39,072 bases of DNA, taken from assembly GCA_029287535.1 (NCBI GenBank), contig JARFQY010000092.1, forward strand, positions 1 through 39,072. The letters are read 5' to 3'. The position numbers and the translations under genes are program-made. This DNA comes from Filomicrobium sp. GTDB taxonomy: Bacteria > Pseudomonadota > Alphaproteobacteria > Rhizobiales > Hyphomicrobiaceae. Positions 30,083-38,131 of this stretch are shown here, piece after piece; the first letter of the stretch is position 1, and every line of letters starts with the position of its first letter. The notes below the pieces were generated by a model. It was not told where the DNA came from, searched no databases, and worked only from the letters and a program-made list of their open reading frames with translations.

Positions 30083-30963
30083 ACCACCTTCTCTGCTTTG
30101 GATTTGGTTTCAGTGCGAGCGCGCTGGCGCAGCTGCTATCCCCACAGGGGTGGCGCATCACAGGGACGTCACGGAGCGCCGAGGGAAAAGAGCGGATTCG
30201 CTCGCTGGGTTTCGAAGCAGCCCGCTTCGACGGTACGGCACCGAGCGGCGACGTTACACGCGCGCTGGAAACGGCGTCACACCTGTTAATCTCCGCTCCT
30301 CCAAGCGACGATGGCGATCCGGTCCTTGCGCATCACCGCGCCGATATCGTCACTGCGAACGGCCTGAGGTGGATCGGCTACCTGTCGACGATCGGGGTCT
30401 ATGGAGATCATGGTGGGGCGTGGGTCGATGAAACGACGCCGGAGACCCCCTTGTCGGACCGCTCGAAGCGACGGCTTGCAGCAGAGCAATCGTGGCGCGC
30501 GTTGACGCGACCGGGGGCGGGGCCGGATGTCCAGGTTTTTCGGCTTGCTGGAATCTATGGTCCCGGGCGAAGCGCCATCGACCAGGTTCGCGCCGGTCGT
30601 GCGCGGCGTATTGTGAGCCCGGGGCAGGTGTTCAACCGCATTCATGTCGATGACATTGCAGGGACATTGGCGGCGGCCATAGCGACTGGTGGCACACATA
30701 CAGTGTACAACGTCACGGACGATGAGCCGGCGCCGCCGCAGGACGTCATCGGCCATGCCGCAAAGCTGCTCGGTGTGCCGGCACCACCTGAACTGCCCAT
30801 TGAAGAAGCGGAGCTGTCTCCGATGGCGCAAAGCTTCTACTCGGAGCTGAAGCGTGTGCGGAATGACCGTATCAAGCAGGATCTCGGGGTGCGACTTTAT
30901 TATCCGACCTACCGGGAGGGGCTCGCCGCAGTGCTTGAGGGGTCAGGCGGCAGCAAGATGTGA
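30079..30963 (+). CDS. NAD(P)-dependent epimerase/SDR family protein, YeeZ-like
   Basis: A 294-residue extended SDR. It begins almost at the nucleotide-binding motif (LLCFGFGFSASALAQLL), with ITGTSRSAEGKERI after strand 2, YLSTIGVYGDHGGAWVDE at the catalytic region (no clear YxxxK, as the conserved Tyr is followed by GDHG), FRLAGIYGPGRSAIDQVRAG and FNRIHVDDIAGTLAAAI. This is the pattern of the YeeZ group of NAD-dependent epimerases of unknown substrate, commonly next to queG in Rhizobiales. GTG 30079 overlaps the queG stop, with AGGAG upstream. The reaction is not known. Confidence 0.87.
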   Translation: MNHLLCFGFGFSASALAQLLSPQGWRITGTSRSAEGKERIRSLGFEAARFDGTAPSGDVTRALETASHLLISAPPSDDGDPVLAHHRADIVTANGLRWIGYLSTIGVYGDHGGAWVDETTPETPLSDRSKRRLAAEQSWRALTRPGAGPDVQVFRLAGIYGPGRSAIDQVRAGRARRIVSPGQVFNRIHVDDIAGTLAAAIATGGTHTVYNVTDDEPAPPQDVIGHAAKLLGVPAPPELPIEEAELSPMAQSFYSELKRVRNDRIKQDLGVRLYYPTYREGLAAVLEGSGGSKM

Positions 30964-31050
30964 GGATTATTCAGGCCTGGTTCAATTCAGCGCGATTATG
31001 CCCGAATCGTGGTGTTCAAATTGCGCAGATAGGGCTGCGGGAGCTGGCAG

Positions 31051-31884
31051 ATGAGTGATCAGCGAATCTGGAGTGTATTCAAAGTTGGACTTGCGGCGGC
31101 GTTTTTCTGGGCGGCGGCGCATAGCGTTCACGTGTCACCGGCGATCGCTGATGGCGGCGCGGACGCGATCGCCGACCGGTTTGCCAACGACGGTACCGAA
31201 CCAGACGCTCAAGCCGACGCGGCCGGCTCTTCCAACGAACCGGCGGAGACCGCCGCTGAGCGCGAAGCTGAGACACAAGCGTTGACCGACAAGCTGCGCG
31301 ACATTCGCCGAAAGCGCTCTGTTGAGACGGGCAAGAACCTCGAGGAATTGCCGGCTGTTCCGCCGGCCTTGTCACGGATGGCGAAGGAAGCAACCGGCTA
31401 TATCTCGCCACTGGTGGAAAAGCATGTCACGGTTCTGCTGGTCATGAACGTCGGCAAGACCGGAGTACGACGGTGGAGCAAGACGGCTGATCCCATGCTT
31501 TGCGTTCATGAGAACTGCTACCTGAGCCGTGGCGCGCGTCAATCGGCCATGAAGCTCCCGCGCAGCAAGGCGTTTGGTCCAACGGTGGCACTCACCACTC
31601 GCGGACAAGCGTGCCGCTCGAAGCCGGCCTGCATCTTCCGCGATATCGATCTGGAAACGGTGGAAGCCAAACTACAGCCCATCGATCTGAAGTTCCTTCG
31701 CCACGACCGGCGCGAGGCAAAAGCCATTCGCGCGGATGCTTCTTGCGATATCATCGATGGAAGGCTTAGCTGCCGCAATGTGGTCGAAGGCAAGAGTTGG
31801 AAGGCGTGGATCGTTCCCGAAAGCGTCGCCAAACGGGCCGGCGCAGCGGGATTGGAACAAGCGTTGCAGGCGGGCCTGAAGTAA
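31051..31884 (+). CDS. Exported protein with three Cys pairs, unknown function
   Basis: A 277-residue protein I do not recognise. It has a signal peptide (VGLAAAFFWAAAHSVHVSPAIADG, residues ~11-35), an acidic, low-complexity stretch (~36-95) and a C-terminal globular part (~115-277) with six cysteines in three close pairs: MLCVHENCYLS, QACRSKPACIF and SCDIIDGRLSC. This suggests three disulfides in the periplasm. GGAGCTGGCAG stands before ATG 31051. A decayed copy of its 3' end lies at about 34012-34231, on the other side of the arylsulfatase gene. The gene starts 87 bp after the SDR gene and faces the sulfatase with a large hairpin between them. Confidence 0.75.
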   Translation: MSDQRIWSVFKVGLAAAFFWAAAHSVHVSPAIADGGADAIADRFANDGTEPDAQADAAGSSNEPAETAAEREAETQALTDKLRDIRRKRSVETGKNLEELPAVPPALSRMAKEATGYISPLVEKHVTVLLVMNVGKTGVRRWSKTADPMLCVHENCYLSRGARQSAMKLPRSKAFGPTVALTTRGQACRSKPACIFRDIDLETVEAKLQPIDLKFLRHDRREAKAIRADASCDIIDGRLSCRNVVEGKSWKAWIVPESVAKRAGAAGLEQALQAGLK

Positions 31885-32005
31885 CCGGGTCCGTGCGACT
31901 GCTCGAACATCACAAACAATTGGCCGCGGTTGGCCCGGTCACAGTTTGCTTGATCGCAGCAGGCCTCCCGGAATTCTGAGGTTTAGAAACCTGATTGTGA
32001 AAGCA

Positions 32006-32052
32006 GGCCGGGCGTCGCCTCCCGTTCTAAACGTGAGGAACGACACCCGGCC
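32006..32052 (-). terminator. Long hairpin between convergent genes, favouring the minus strand
   Basis: GGCCGGG (32006-32012) pairs with CCCGGCC (32046-32052) and GTCG (32014-32017) with CGAC (32041-32044); CCTC/GAGG extend the stem inside. The single mismatch becomes a G-U pair in minus-strand RNA, so the fold suits the arylsulfatase transcript better. Only a short TGCTTTC follows, so termination may be partial. Confidence 0.5.
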
Positions 32053-32118
32053 CGGTTACCTAGACAAAATCTAATGTCCGTCCAGCTGACGATCCATTAG
32101 CGATCGCCGCTATGCTTG

Positions 32119-33855
32119 TTATCTGCCGACATCAGGATCCAAGTTGGGATCAAAGGGCAGTTCATCGAGATGCTCGATGTACTCGAGCGGATCGAACGGC
32201 AGTTTCTTCAGATCCAACGCCGGATTGGCGAGTGCCTTGACCTCAGGGGTTGCGTTCGCAATGCCGGTCCACGGTATGCCGTACTTTTCGTGGCTGTCCG
32301 GATACTTCTTCTTCCATAGTTCATGACGCAACTTCATCCGATTAAACGGGCTTTTGAGATGGATGAGGTTGATCAGCATCGGCGTCTTTTCGCGAGGATC
32401 GGCAGGCAGGAAGTAAAATGCTGCCGGAATGCCGCTGGCCTCGCCAACCGGATCTGGTGAGATCCAGTGACGCTTGTAGTTACCCTTGACGGTCGCACCC
32501 AGCCTTGGTCCCGCGTAAATGAAGACGTGGTCTCGCCGGCCATGGGTGTCACCGTTCAAGAGCAAAGCCGTCTGATCCAGGCCGTCGATAATCCTGTCCG
32601 TGGGGATGTTCTGGGTAGCGCCGGCAAGCGAGGCGAATGTCGTAAACAGATCCGTTTCATGGATGATGTCGCCGACCAACTGGCCTGGCTTGATCACACC
32701 TGGCCACCAAGCAAAGGCTGGCACGCGAACACCACCTTCCAGAAAGTCGCCTTTTCCGCCACGAAAAATCGTCTCGGCCATGCCAAGCCCTGGCGGTGGA
32801 TTGTGAGTCATCGGTCCATTGTCGGCCATGGCGACAACCAGGGTATTTTCGGCAATGCCCAGTTCTCTCAATTTTGCCAATAGCTTGCCGATGAAGACGT
32901 CGATGTTACACTGCAGACCGTCCTGCAATATGCTTCGTGCCAATGAACATTTTTTTGGATTCGGAATGAAGCTTGTGAGATTTGGCCAATTGGCGACATA
33001 AAATGGTTTGCCTGCCTTAGCGTTACGCTCGATGAATTCTAGCGTCCTTCGTTGGGCTTCGGGGTCGATTTGCATATAGGCTTCATGAGTATTGTCGCCC
33101 CACTGTCGCGTCTCTCCGCCCTTTGTACCTTCAGCAACCTGAACCCAACCCTTTGTAATAAAGGTATCATCGAGTTTGTATGGATCGGGAGGCAGCATGT
33201 CCTCGAACAATCCCATGGTCGCATTGGCGCCCTCTGCCAGTTTGTTATTCAGCGAGAGGATCTGGTTGTAGCCTGTGAAGAAGGCTTCATCGAAGCCCTG
33301 GTTGTGGGGGTAGCTTTCTTCGATATCCCCAAGATGCCACTTGCCATGAAATGCCGTTGCATAGCCGGCCTTCGATAACACTTCGGCGATGGTCACCTCT
33401 TCGCCGCGCATGCCGTGCTTCTCCAACAGCATACCGATGTTGTACATGCCGCTCCGGACAGCAAGCCGTCCTGTCGCCGAGGCTGCGCGACTGGGTGTGC
33501 AACCGACCTCGGTGTACATGCGTGTAAACAAAATTCCCTCGTCGGCCATCGCATTGATGGCAGGGGTCGTTAGTCCTCGTACCTTTTGTATCGACGGGAT
33601 GCCAACGTCACCGAATGCCGTATCATCCCACATGATATGAATGAGGTTGGGGGGTCTGCCATGCTTCTCACGGAGCTCAGCAATTCTCTTTCTAAGTTCC
33701 TCATCCTCCTTGGCCCACTTTTCTCCATTCTGGGCCGCGAGGACGTAGTATTCGGCATCGTGAACGATCTTGGTTTGATCTTGTGCTCTAAGGCTTCCGA
33801 GAGCGAACTGCGCTGCTAGTAGAGAGAGGGCAAGACAGAAAGTCTTTTTGAACAT
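32119..33855 (-). CDS. Arylsulfatase (type I, formylglycine-dependent), exported
   Basis: A 578-residue sulfate-ester hydrolase. Residues 1-24 form a signal peptide (ending SLRAQ). The metal-binding WDDTAFGD follows at 76-83; the modification motif is CTPSRAASATGR with Cys119 as the residue converted to formylglycine; FHGKWHLGD (Lys172, His174) and MADNGPMTHNPP supply further active-site residues. All are intact. The sequence after AVRSGMY matches arylsulfatases that cleave small sulfate esters in the periplasm. GGAG lies ahead of the start. No formylglycine-generating enzyme or sulfatase maturase is in the window. By eye the gene is lower in GC than its neighbours, and it is flanked by an intact gene and a partial relic of the same protein, which suggests acquisition by transfer. 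Confidence 0.93.
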   Translation of the reverse strand: MFKKTFCLALSLLAAQFALGSLRAQDQTKIVHDAEYYVLAAQNGEKWAKEDEELRKRIAELREKHGRPPNLIHIMWDDTAFGDVGIPSIQKVRGLTTPAINAMADEGILFTRMYTEVGCTPSRAASATGRLAVRSGMYNIGMLLEKHGMRGEEVTIAEVLSKAGYATAFHGKWHLGDIEESYPHNQGFDEAFFTGYNQILSLNNKLAEGANATMGLFEDMLPPDPYKLDDTFITKGWVQVAEGTKGGETRQWGDNTHEAYMQIDPEAQRRTLEFIERNAKAGKPFYVANWPNLTSFIPNPKKCSLARSILQDGLQCNIDVFIGKLLAKLRELGIAENTLVVAMADNGPMTHNPPPGLGMAETIFRGGKGDFLEGGVRVPAFAWWPGVIKPGQLVGDIIHETDLFTTFASLAGATQNIPTDRIIDGLDQTALLLNGDTHGRRDHVFIYAGPRLGATVKGNYKRHWISPDPVGEASGIPAAFYFLPADPREKTPMLINLIHLKSPFNRMKLRHELWKKKYPDSHEKYGIPWTGIANATPEVKALANPALDLKKLPFDPLEYIEHLDELPFDPNLDPDVGR

Positions 33856-34251
33856 CTGTTACTCCAATTAGGCACTAAATACGAGCAATACTGATCAATA
33901 ATCACTCTGCCAACCACGGGTTGCAAGTGTTTCGTTGCAAGCTAATGGATTGAGTGCGTGGTCGGCAGCGAGCCGCAAGTGCCGCACCTAATCGTACCCA
34001 GTTTGGCACCGCATACAAGAAGCTCGGACCCGCAGACAGGGAAGCGCGATTGTTTCGGACGGAGTGACTCGCCAAACGCGGGCGGGCGCATCGCTTGAAG
34101 CCGAGGTTATTTGCATGGCTGCGGTTTGCTCGACCATCGAGGGCAAGAGCTGGAAAGCCTGGATCGATCCCGAAAGCGTCGCAGAGCGTGTCGGCGCAAC
34201 AGGATTGGAACAGGCGTTGAGGCGGGCCTAGAGTGAGGGATTTCGACTGGC
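33856..34251 (+). other. Gene-poor gap upstream of the sulfatase
   Basis: The 396-bp gap contains the promoter region of the sulfatase (AT-rich, about 33856-33910) and a degenerate gene remnant (about 34012-34231). No intact gene is apparent. Confidence 0.6.
34012..34231 (+). pseudogene. Decayed partial copy of the exported Cys-rich protein gene
   Basis: Bases 34136-34231 translate to IEGKSWKAWIDPESVAERVG, then ATGLEQAL, against VEGKSWKAWIVPESVAKRAG and AAGLEQAL in the intact gene at 31786-31884; the DNA is roughly 84% identical by hand alignment over about 95 bp. Loss of one C (GTTGCAGG to GTTGAGG) shifts the frame to a TAG at 34229. Upstream, KLGPADREARLFRTE at about 34016-34063 may correspond to KFLRHDRREAKAIRAD of the intact protein before a TGA; that part is weaker. 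The N-terminal two thirds are missing. It lies in the same orientation as the intact gene, with the sulfatase gene between. Confidence 0.72.
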
Positions 34252-34899
34252 TCAACTTTGAACTGGTTTCCTGGCCACGATAAACACGCCTTTGCCTTTG
34301 CCCGGCTGCCACTGGTAGTCGATCTCAAACCCGCCGTTTGTCAAACTCTCCTGCAAATCCGTTTTGTGAAAGATCTTGACCACGGGTATCAGACCGAAGA
34401 GCCGCCCAACCGGTGCGATGAATTTGAAGAACTTCATGTCATCGGCGATGCACGCGGTGCTGGAGACAAACACTCCACCGGGTTTCAGCATCCGTTGAAC
34501 CTTTAGGATCACTTGGTCCATGTTTTCCAGCAGGTGCAAGACGCTGAGCCCCAGGACGGCGTCAAAGGTTTGATCGGGCGCACTGAACTCATCGATACCG
34601 GCGCGTTTGAACGTCACGTTCCCGACGTCGTTCCGGGCAGCCTTGGAGCGCGCAATATCGATCATCTTCGAAGAGAAATCGATCGCTTCAATGTGCTTCA
34701 CAAAGGGCGCGTGGCTGATGGCGGTCGATCCCGTCCCACAGCCAAATTCCAAGACGTCCATATCCGGACGGAAATACTGGCGGGTGACATCCAGCTTCTT
34801 TTGATAGGCCTGCTCGTCAGCAATCGGCGTTTTCGAATAGCGCTCCGCCATTCTGTCCCAGAACATATGAGCTGCAACCATGATCATCTCCCCATGCAT
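34252..34899 (-). CDS. Class I SAM-dependent methyltransferase
   Basis: A 215-residue soluble methyltransferase. Motif I is MDVLEFGCGTGSTAISHAP, the acidic ribose-binding end of strand 2 is HIEAIDFSSKMIDIA, motif post-I includes FKRAGIDEF, and FDAVLGLSVLHLLENMDQVILKVQRMLKPGGVFVSST is the Methyltransf_11 pattern. It begins MFWDRMAERYSKTPIADE after a short lead; the substrate is unknown. ATG 34899 follows GAGGTGG, while ATG 34881 follows GGGGAG at 6 nt and is equally possible. Its start diverges from the LysR-type gene 118 bp away, the classical arrangement of a LysR regulator with its target. Confidence 0.9.
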   Translation of the reverse strand: MHGEMIMVAAHMFWDRMAERYSKTPIADEQAYQKKLDVTRQYFRPDMDVLEFGCGTGSTAISHAPFVKHIEAIDFSSKMIDIARSKAARNDVGNVTFKRAGIDEFSAPDQTFDAVLGLSVLHLLENMDQVILKVQRMLKPGGVFVSSTACIADDMKFFKFIAPVGRLFGLIPVVKIFHKTDLQESLTNGGFEIDYQWQPGKGKGVFIVARKPVQS

Positions 34900-35017
34900 T
34901 GTATCCACCTCTGCCAGGCTTGATGCTAGGCGCTGGCGAGGTGGAGCTCCGGTAAACTACCCATGCGCGTCGCAAATATGAATTGCTTAATTTCGCACCT
35001 GCGATATACAAAAATGC

Positions 35018-35902
35018 ATGAATTGGCAGGCGGTCTCATTCGACTGGAACCAGGCGCGGGCATTTCTTGTGACCGCGGAAGAGGGGTCGCTGTCGGCGGC
35101 GGCGCGGTCGCTTGGCCTTACGCAGCCGACGCTTGGCCGTCAGGTGGCCGCGCTCGAAGAAGAGCTCGGCGTTACGCTGTTTGACAGAGTTGGACGTTCC
35201 TTGTCGTTGACGCAAGCCGGTCTGGAACTGCTTGACCATGTCAGGGCCATGGGGGATGCCGCCGGACGCGTTTCGCTGACGGCCTCCGGTCAGTCCCAGG
35301 CGATTGAAGGGCAAGTCTGCATCACCGCCAGCGACGCTATGTCGGCCTACTACCTGCCGCCGGTGCTCAAGCGCATTCGAGAGGTCGCACCTGCGATCGA
35401 AATCGAGGTGGTGGCCGCCAACGCCTTGCGCGACCTGCGGCGGCGTGAGGCTGATATCGCCATCCGGCACGTGCGCCCGGAGCATCCTGATCTGATTGCC
35501 AAGCTGGTGCGCGAAACGTCAGCGCGTCTTTACGCTTCGACTGCTTTTCTGGAGTCGCGAGGCCGGCCTACATGCGCGAGCGATGTGTCTGATGCGCCTT
35601 TTATCGGCTTTGAGCAATCCGGTCGGCTGCTTGCCGGACTCAATGGGCGTGGCCTGACGCTGACGAAGAACAATTTCAAGCTGGTCACCGACAGCGGCGT
35701 CGCCGGCTGGGAAATGGTGAAACAAGGTCTGGGGATCGGGGTGATGGTCGAGGAAATTGCTGCCATAACTCCGGAAGTGGAGTGCGTCCTGCCCGACCTC
35801 GATCCGTTTCAGGTGCCGATATGGCTCGTCACGCATCGCGAGCTCCATACCAGCCGTCGTATCCGGTTGGTTTTTGACCTGCTCTCTGAAGCGCTTGCCT
35901 GA
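35018..35902 (+). CDS. LysR-family transcriptional regulator
   Basis: A 294-residue regulator: the N-terminal winged helix (WNQARAFLVTAEEGSLSAAARSLGLTQPTLGRQVAALEEELGVTLFDR, residues ~10-60) and a periplasmic-binding-protein-like effector domain (QVCITASDAMSAYYLPPVLKRI, IAIRHVRPEHPDLIAKLV, GVAGWEMVKQGLGIGVMVEE). The effector cannot be deduced. It is divergent from the methyltransferase gene; the spacer contains TCGCA and TGCGA half-sites around an AT-rich core (34969-35004) that could be its binding site. An NTF2-like gene follows after 88 bp on the same strand. Confidence 0.93.
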   Translation: MNWQAVSFDWNQARAFLVTAEEGSLSAAARSLGLTQPTLGRQVAALEEELGVTLFDRVGRSLSLTQAGLELLDHVRAMGDAAGRVSLTASGQSQAIEGQVCITASDAMSAYYLPPVLKRIREVAPAIEIEVVAANALRDLRRREADIAIRHVRPEHPDLIAKLVRETSARLYASTAFLESRGRPTCASDVSDAPFIGFEQSGRLLAGLNGRGLTLTKNNFKLVTDSGVAGWEMVKQGLGIGVMVEEIAAITPEVECVLPDLDPFQVPIWLVTHRELHTSRRIRLVFDLLSEALA

Positions 35903-35990
35903 CACCGCAAAGGGCGCGTCGACGTGATAGCGTGCCGTCGGAACATGCGCCGACGCAATTCCATCCACCTGCAATCGAGGAGTAAGTCCG

Positions 35991-36365
35991 GTGACCACGA
36001 CAGCGACAAACGTGCACGAGTATGACGCGATCGCCAAAGTCGTTCAGCACTACATCGATGGCGCCAAGTCTGGCAAAGGCGAAGACATGATGCCGGCCTT
36101 CCACAAGGACGCTACGATTTACGGATATGTCGGGCCGGATCTGTTCGCGGGCCCGATCCAGCTAATGTTCGATTGGAACGATGCGAATGGGGCGGCCACC
36201 GATCTCGAAGCACGGATCGCGAGCATCGACATCATCGATACGGTCGCCACGGTGCGGCTCGAGCTCGACAACTGGACCGGGTACCGCTTCACCGACCTGT
36301 TCACGTTGCTCAAGGTCGATGGCCAATGGCTGATCATGAACAAGGTGTTCCACCTGCACGGGTGA
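35991..36365 (+). CDS. NTF2-like protein, putative lumazine-binding family
   Basis: A 124-residue protein with the cone-shaped NTF2-like fold: helices AIAKVVQHYIDGAKSGKGEDMMPAFHKDATIYGYVG at the front, then four strands with RIASIDIIDTVATVRLELDNW, YRFTDLFTLLKVDGQWLIMNKVFHLH. This matches the Lumazine_bd_2 group (PF12893) of small proteins of unknown role, some of which bind ligands or act as ketosteroid-isomerase-like enzymes. GAGGAG lies about 9 nt before the GTG start at 35991, which decides it. It converges on the amidotransferase gene. No function is claimed. Confidence 0.85.
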   Translation: MTTTATNVHEYDAIAKVVQHYIDGAKSGKGEDMMPAFHKDATIYGYVGPDLFAGPIQLMFDWNDANGAATDLEARIASIDIIDTVATVRLELDNWTGYRFTDLFTLLKVDGQWLIMNKVFHLHG

Positions 36366-36400
36366 ATAAGGCGGGCACGGGTCTGGCTGGTTGTACGTTG

Positions 36401-37147
36401 CTATCTGCTGGACGACTGATACTTGGTGACAAAGTTCCGCAAGATGGTCTCGGGCACGTGAACGTTCTGCTGGTTGCAGGATGCGATGAGCTTCTCGGCT
36501 TCTTCCGGCGGAAAGTAGCCCTTGTCCTTGTAGATGTTTATGCGGAGCTCGAAGACTTTGCTGTCGGCTTCGGGATGGAACTGTGTCGCGTAGATGTTGT
36601 CCTTATAACGGATCATCTGGTAGGGGCACGGTTCGGAGCTGAGAAGATGCGCGCATCCGCTGGGCAGTTCCTGGACCGCCTCTTTGTGACCAACGAAGGC
36701 CATGAAGCTTTCCGGCAGCTCCTTGACCAAAGGGTCGGTTTTTCCATCGCCCGTTAAGGTGCACGCGACGGCGCCGACGTCTTCTCCGTAGCGCTCCTTC
36801 CCGACTTTCGCTCCCAGATGATGGGCGAGAATACCGATGCCGTAGCAGCAGCCCATAAAGGGAACATCATCTGCCGCAATGGCCGGCATGAGGCCCAGAA
36901 TCGCCTCCTCGATGCGCCGCTCGGCTTCCGATTTCTGTTCGGCCGGGTCGCTGACGCAGCCGGGACCGCCACCGACGATAACGCCGGCGTAGTCATGCAG
37001 TTCAAAGCCTTCGGGAATGGGTTCGCGCTCAAGCCGGATGCGCACGACCTCCGACTTGTCGAGGCCGGATTTTTCCAAGATGGCATCAAACTCGTTGTCC
37101 GCCGCGGCCGTCTCGGGTCGCAATTGCAGGATCACGAATGGCTTCAT
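36401..37147 (-). CDS. Class I glutamine amidotransferase-like protein
   Basis: A 248-residue stand-alone GATase1 domain. The oxyanion strand GVIVGGGPG (residues ~56-64) precedes the nucleophile elbow FMGCCYGIGILAHHLG (Cys near 99 or 100), and the catalytic His-Glu is in ATQFHPEAD. The triad is complete. Such short GuaA-related proteins are often labelled GMP synthase, but the ATP-pyrophosphatase and dimerisation domains of GuaA are absent, so true GMP synthase is unlikely; glutamine or gamma-glutamyl hydrolysis is more probable. It is followed on the same strand by none of the usual partners; the alpha/beta hydrolase gene lies upstream on the same strand, 80 bp away. Confidence 0.88.
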   Translation of the reverse strand: MKPFVILQLRPETAAADNEFDAILEKSGLDKSEVVRIRLEREPIPEGFELHDYAGVIVGGGPGCVSDPAEQKSEAERRIEEAILGLMPAIAADDVPFMGCCYGIGILAHHLGAKVGKERYGEDVGAVACTLTGDGKTDPLVKELPESFMAFVGHKEAVQELPSGCAHLLSSEPCPYQMIRYKDNIYATQFHPEADSKVFELRINIYKDKGYFPPEEAEKLIASCNQQNVHVPETILRNFVTKYQSSSR

Positions 37148-37227
37148 GTGCTGGGATCTCTAGTTGGGCAGGTGTGCGCAATATGACCGCGATGGAGGCG
37201 TTCGGATAGGAGTTGTTGTGCGGCTGG

Positions 37228-38040
37228 TCAAGCTTCTCCCGCAGTTGAGCCCCCTCCACCCACCTTGTTCACCGCCTTATAGAGCAGCTCCAGATCCTGG
37301 GGGCGGGACATGCGGTGTTCGCCGTCAGGGACCTCGATAAGCTCAATGCAGTCGGGATTAATGACCTTGCGCATGCGGCGGGTATGCTCAGCGGGGACGT
37401 CGGGGTCCTGCAGCCCCTGCAAGATGACGATGGGGCGACCGGGGTCGAACATTTCGCCAGTGAAAAGATGGTTGCGGCCTTCCTCGATGAACACTTTGGT
37501 GATTGGCAGCGGGTCGCCGTATTCGGAAGGCTGATAGGTGACGCCGTTATTCATGACCTCGGCCTGCGCTTCGGGCGGCATCTTCTTCCACATCAGGTCC
37601 TCGGTCAGGTCCCAGGCCGGCGCGATGAGAACCAGCCCCTTAATGCGCTTCGCCTCGCCGGGATCGTTGCGCATCAGATCGCGCAGCAACATCAAAGCCA
37701 GATGGCCGCCGGTCGAGGAGCCGATCAGGACTTGAGGACCGCTCGTCACCTGCTTGAAAACGGCGCGGGTCTCCTCCAGCCAATCTCCCAAGGTGGCCTT
37801 CAGAAAGTCGCCGCCCGAAACGCCGTGGCCGGAGTATTCAAAGCGCGTCAGTCCGAAACCCGCCTTAGGCGCCCATTCGGCGAGTGCGGTCGCCTTGGTC
37901 GAGAACATGTCGGACTTGAGGCCTATGAGCCAGATCAGTCCGGTTCCGCCTTCGGCCGGTGGGGGCTGATGAAGGTAGGCAATGCGGCGGGCATTCGGCT
38001 CTACTCCGACTTCGAGGAATTGCGGTTCATCCACGCTCAT
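37228..38040 (-). CDS. Alpha/beta hydrolase
   Basis: A 270-residue serine hydrolase. The nucleophile elbow is IGSSTGGHLAL (Ser near residue 108), the acid is in VILQGLQDPDVP and the His in PDGEHRMSRP, so the triad is complete. LIWLIGLKSDMFSTKATALAEWA followed by RFEYSGHGVSGGDF is the pattern of the ABHD10-related esterase/thioesterase group. The substrate is unknown. No signal peptide is present. The gene is divergent from the glycosyltransferase at 38132, separated by 91 bp, and lies upstream of the amidotransferase gene. Confidence 0.9.
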   Translation of the reverse strand: MSVDEPQFLEVGVEPNARRIAYLHQPPPAEGGTGLIWLIGLKSDMFSTKATALAEWAPKAGFGLTRFEYSGHGVSGGDFLKATLGDWLEETRAVFKQVTSGPQVLIGSSTGGHLALMLLRDLMRNDPGEAKRIKGLVLIAPAWDLTEDLMWKKMPPEAQAEVMNNGVTYQPSEYGDPLPITKVFIEEGRNHLFTGEMFDPGRPIVILQGLQDPDVPAEHTRRMRKVINPDCIELIEVPDGEHRMSRPQDLELLYKAVNKVGGGGSTAGEA

Positions 38041-38131
38041 CTTAGAGAAGGTCTCCTATTGCCAACTGGCGCGCCTCGAAAGCCGCGACCGCCGATCCAC
38101 TCATGAGCTGCCCAAACGCTAGGTTGCAAAC

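Noticed and set aside
36401-37147. GMP synthase (guaA)
   Set aside because: Only the glutaminase domain is present; the synthetase and dimerisation domains are missing.
37315-38106. A 263-codon plus-strand frame
   Set aside because: It is opposite the alpha/beta hydrolase, whose catalytic triad is intact on the minus strand.
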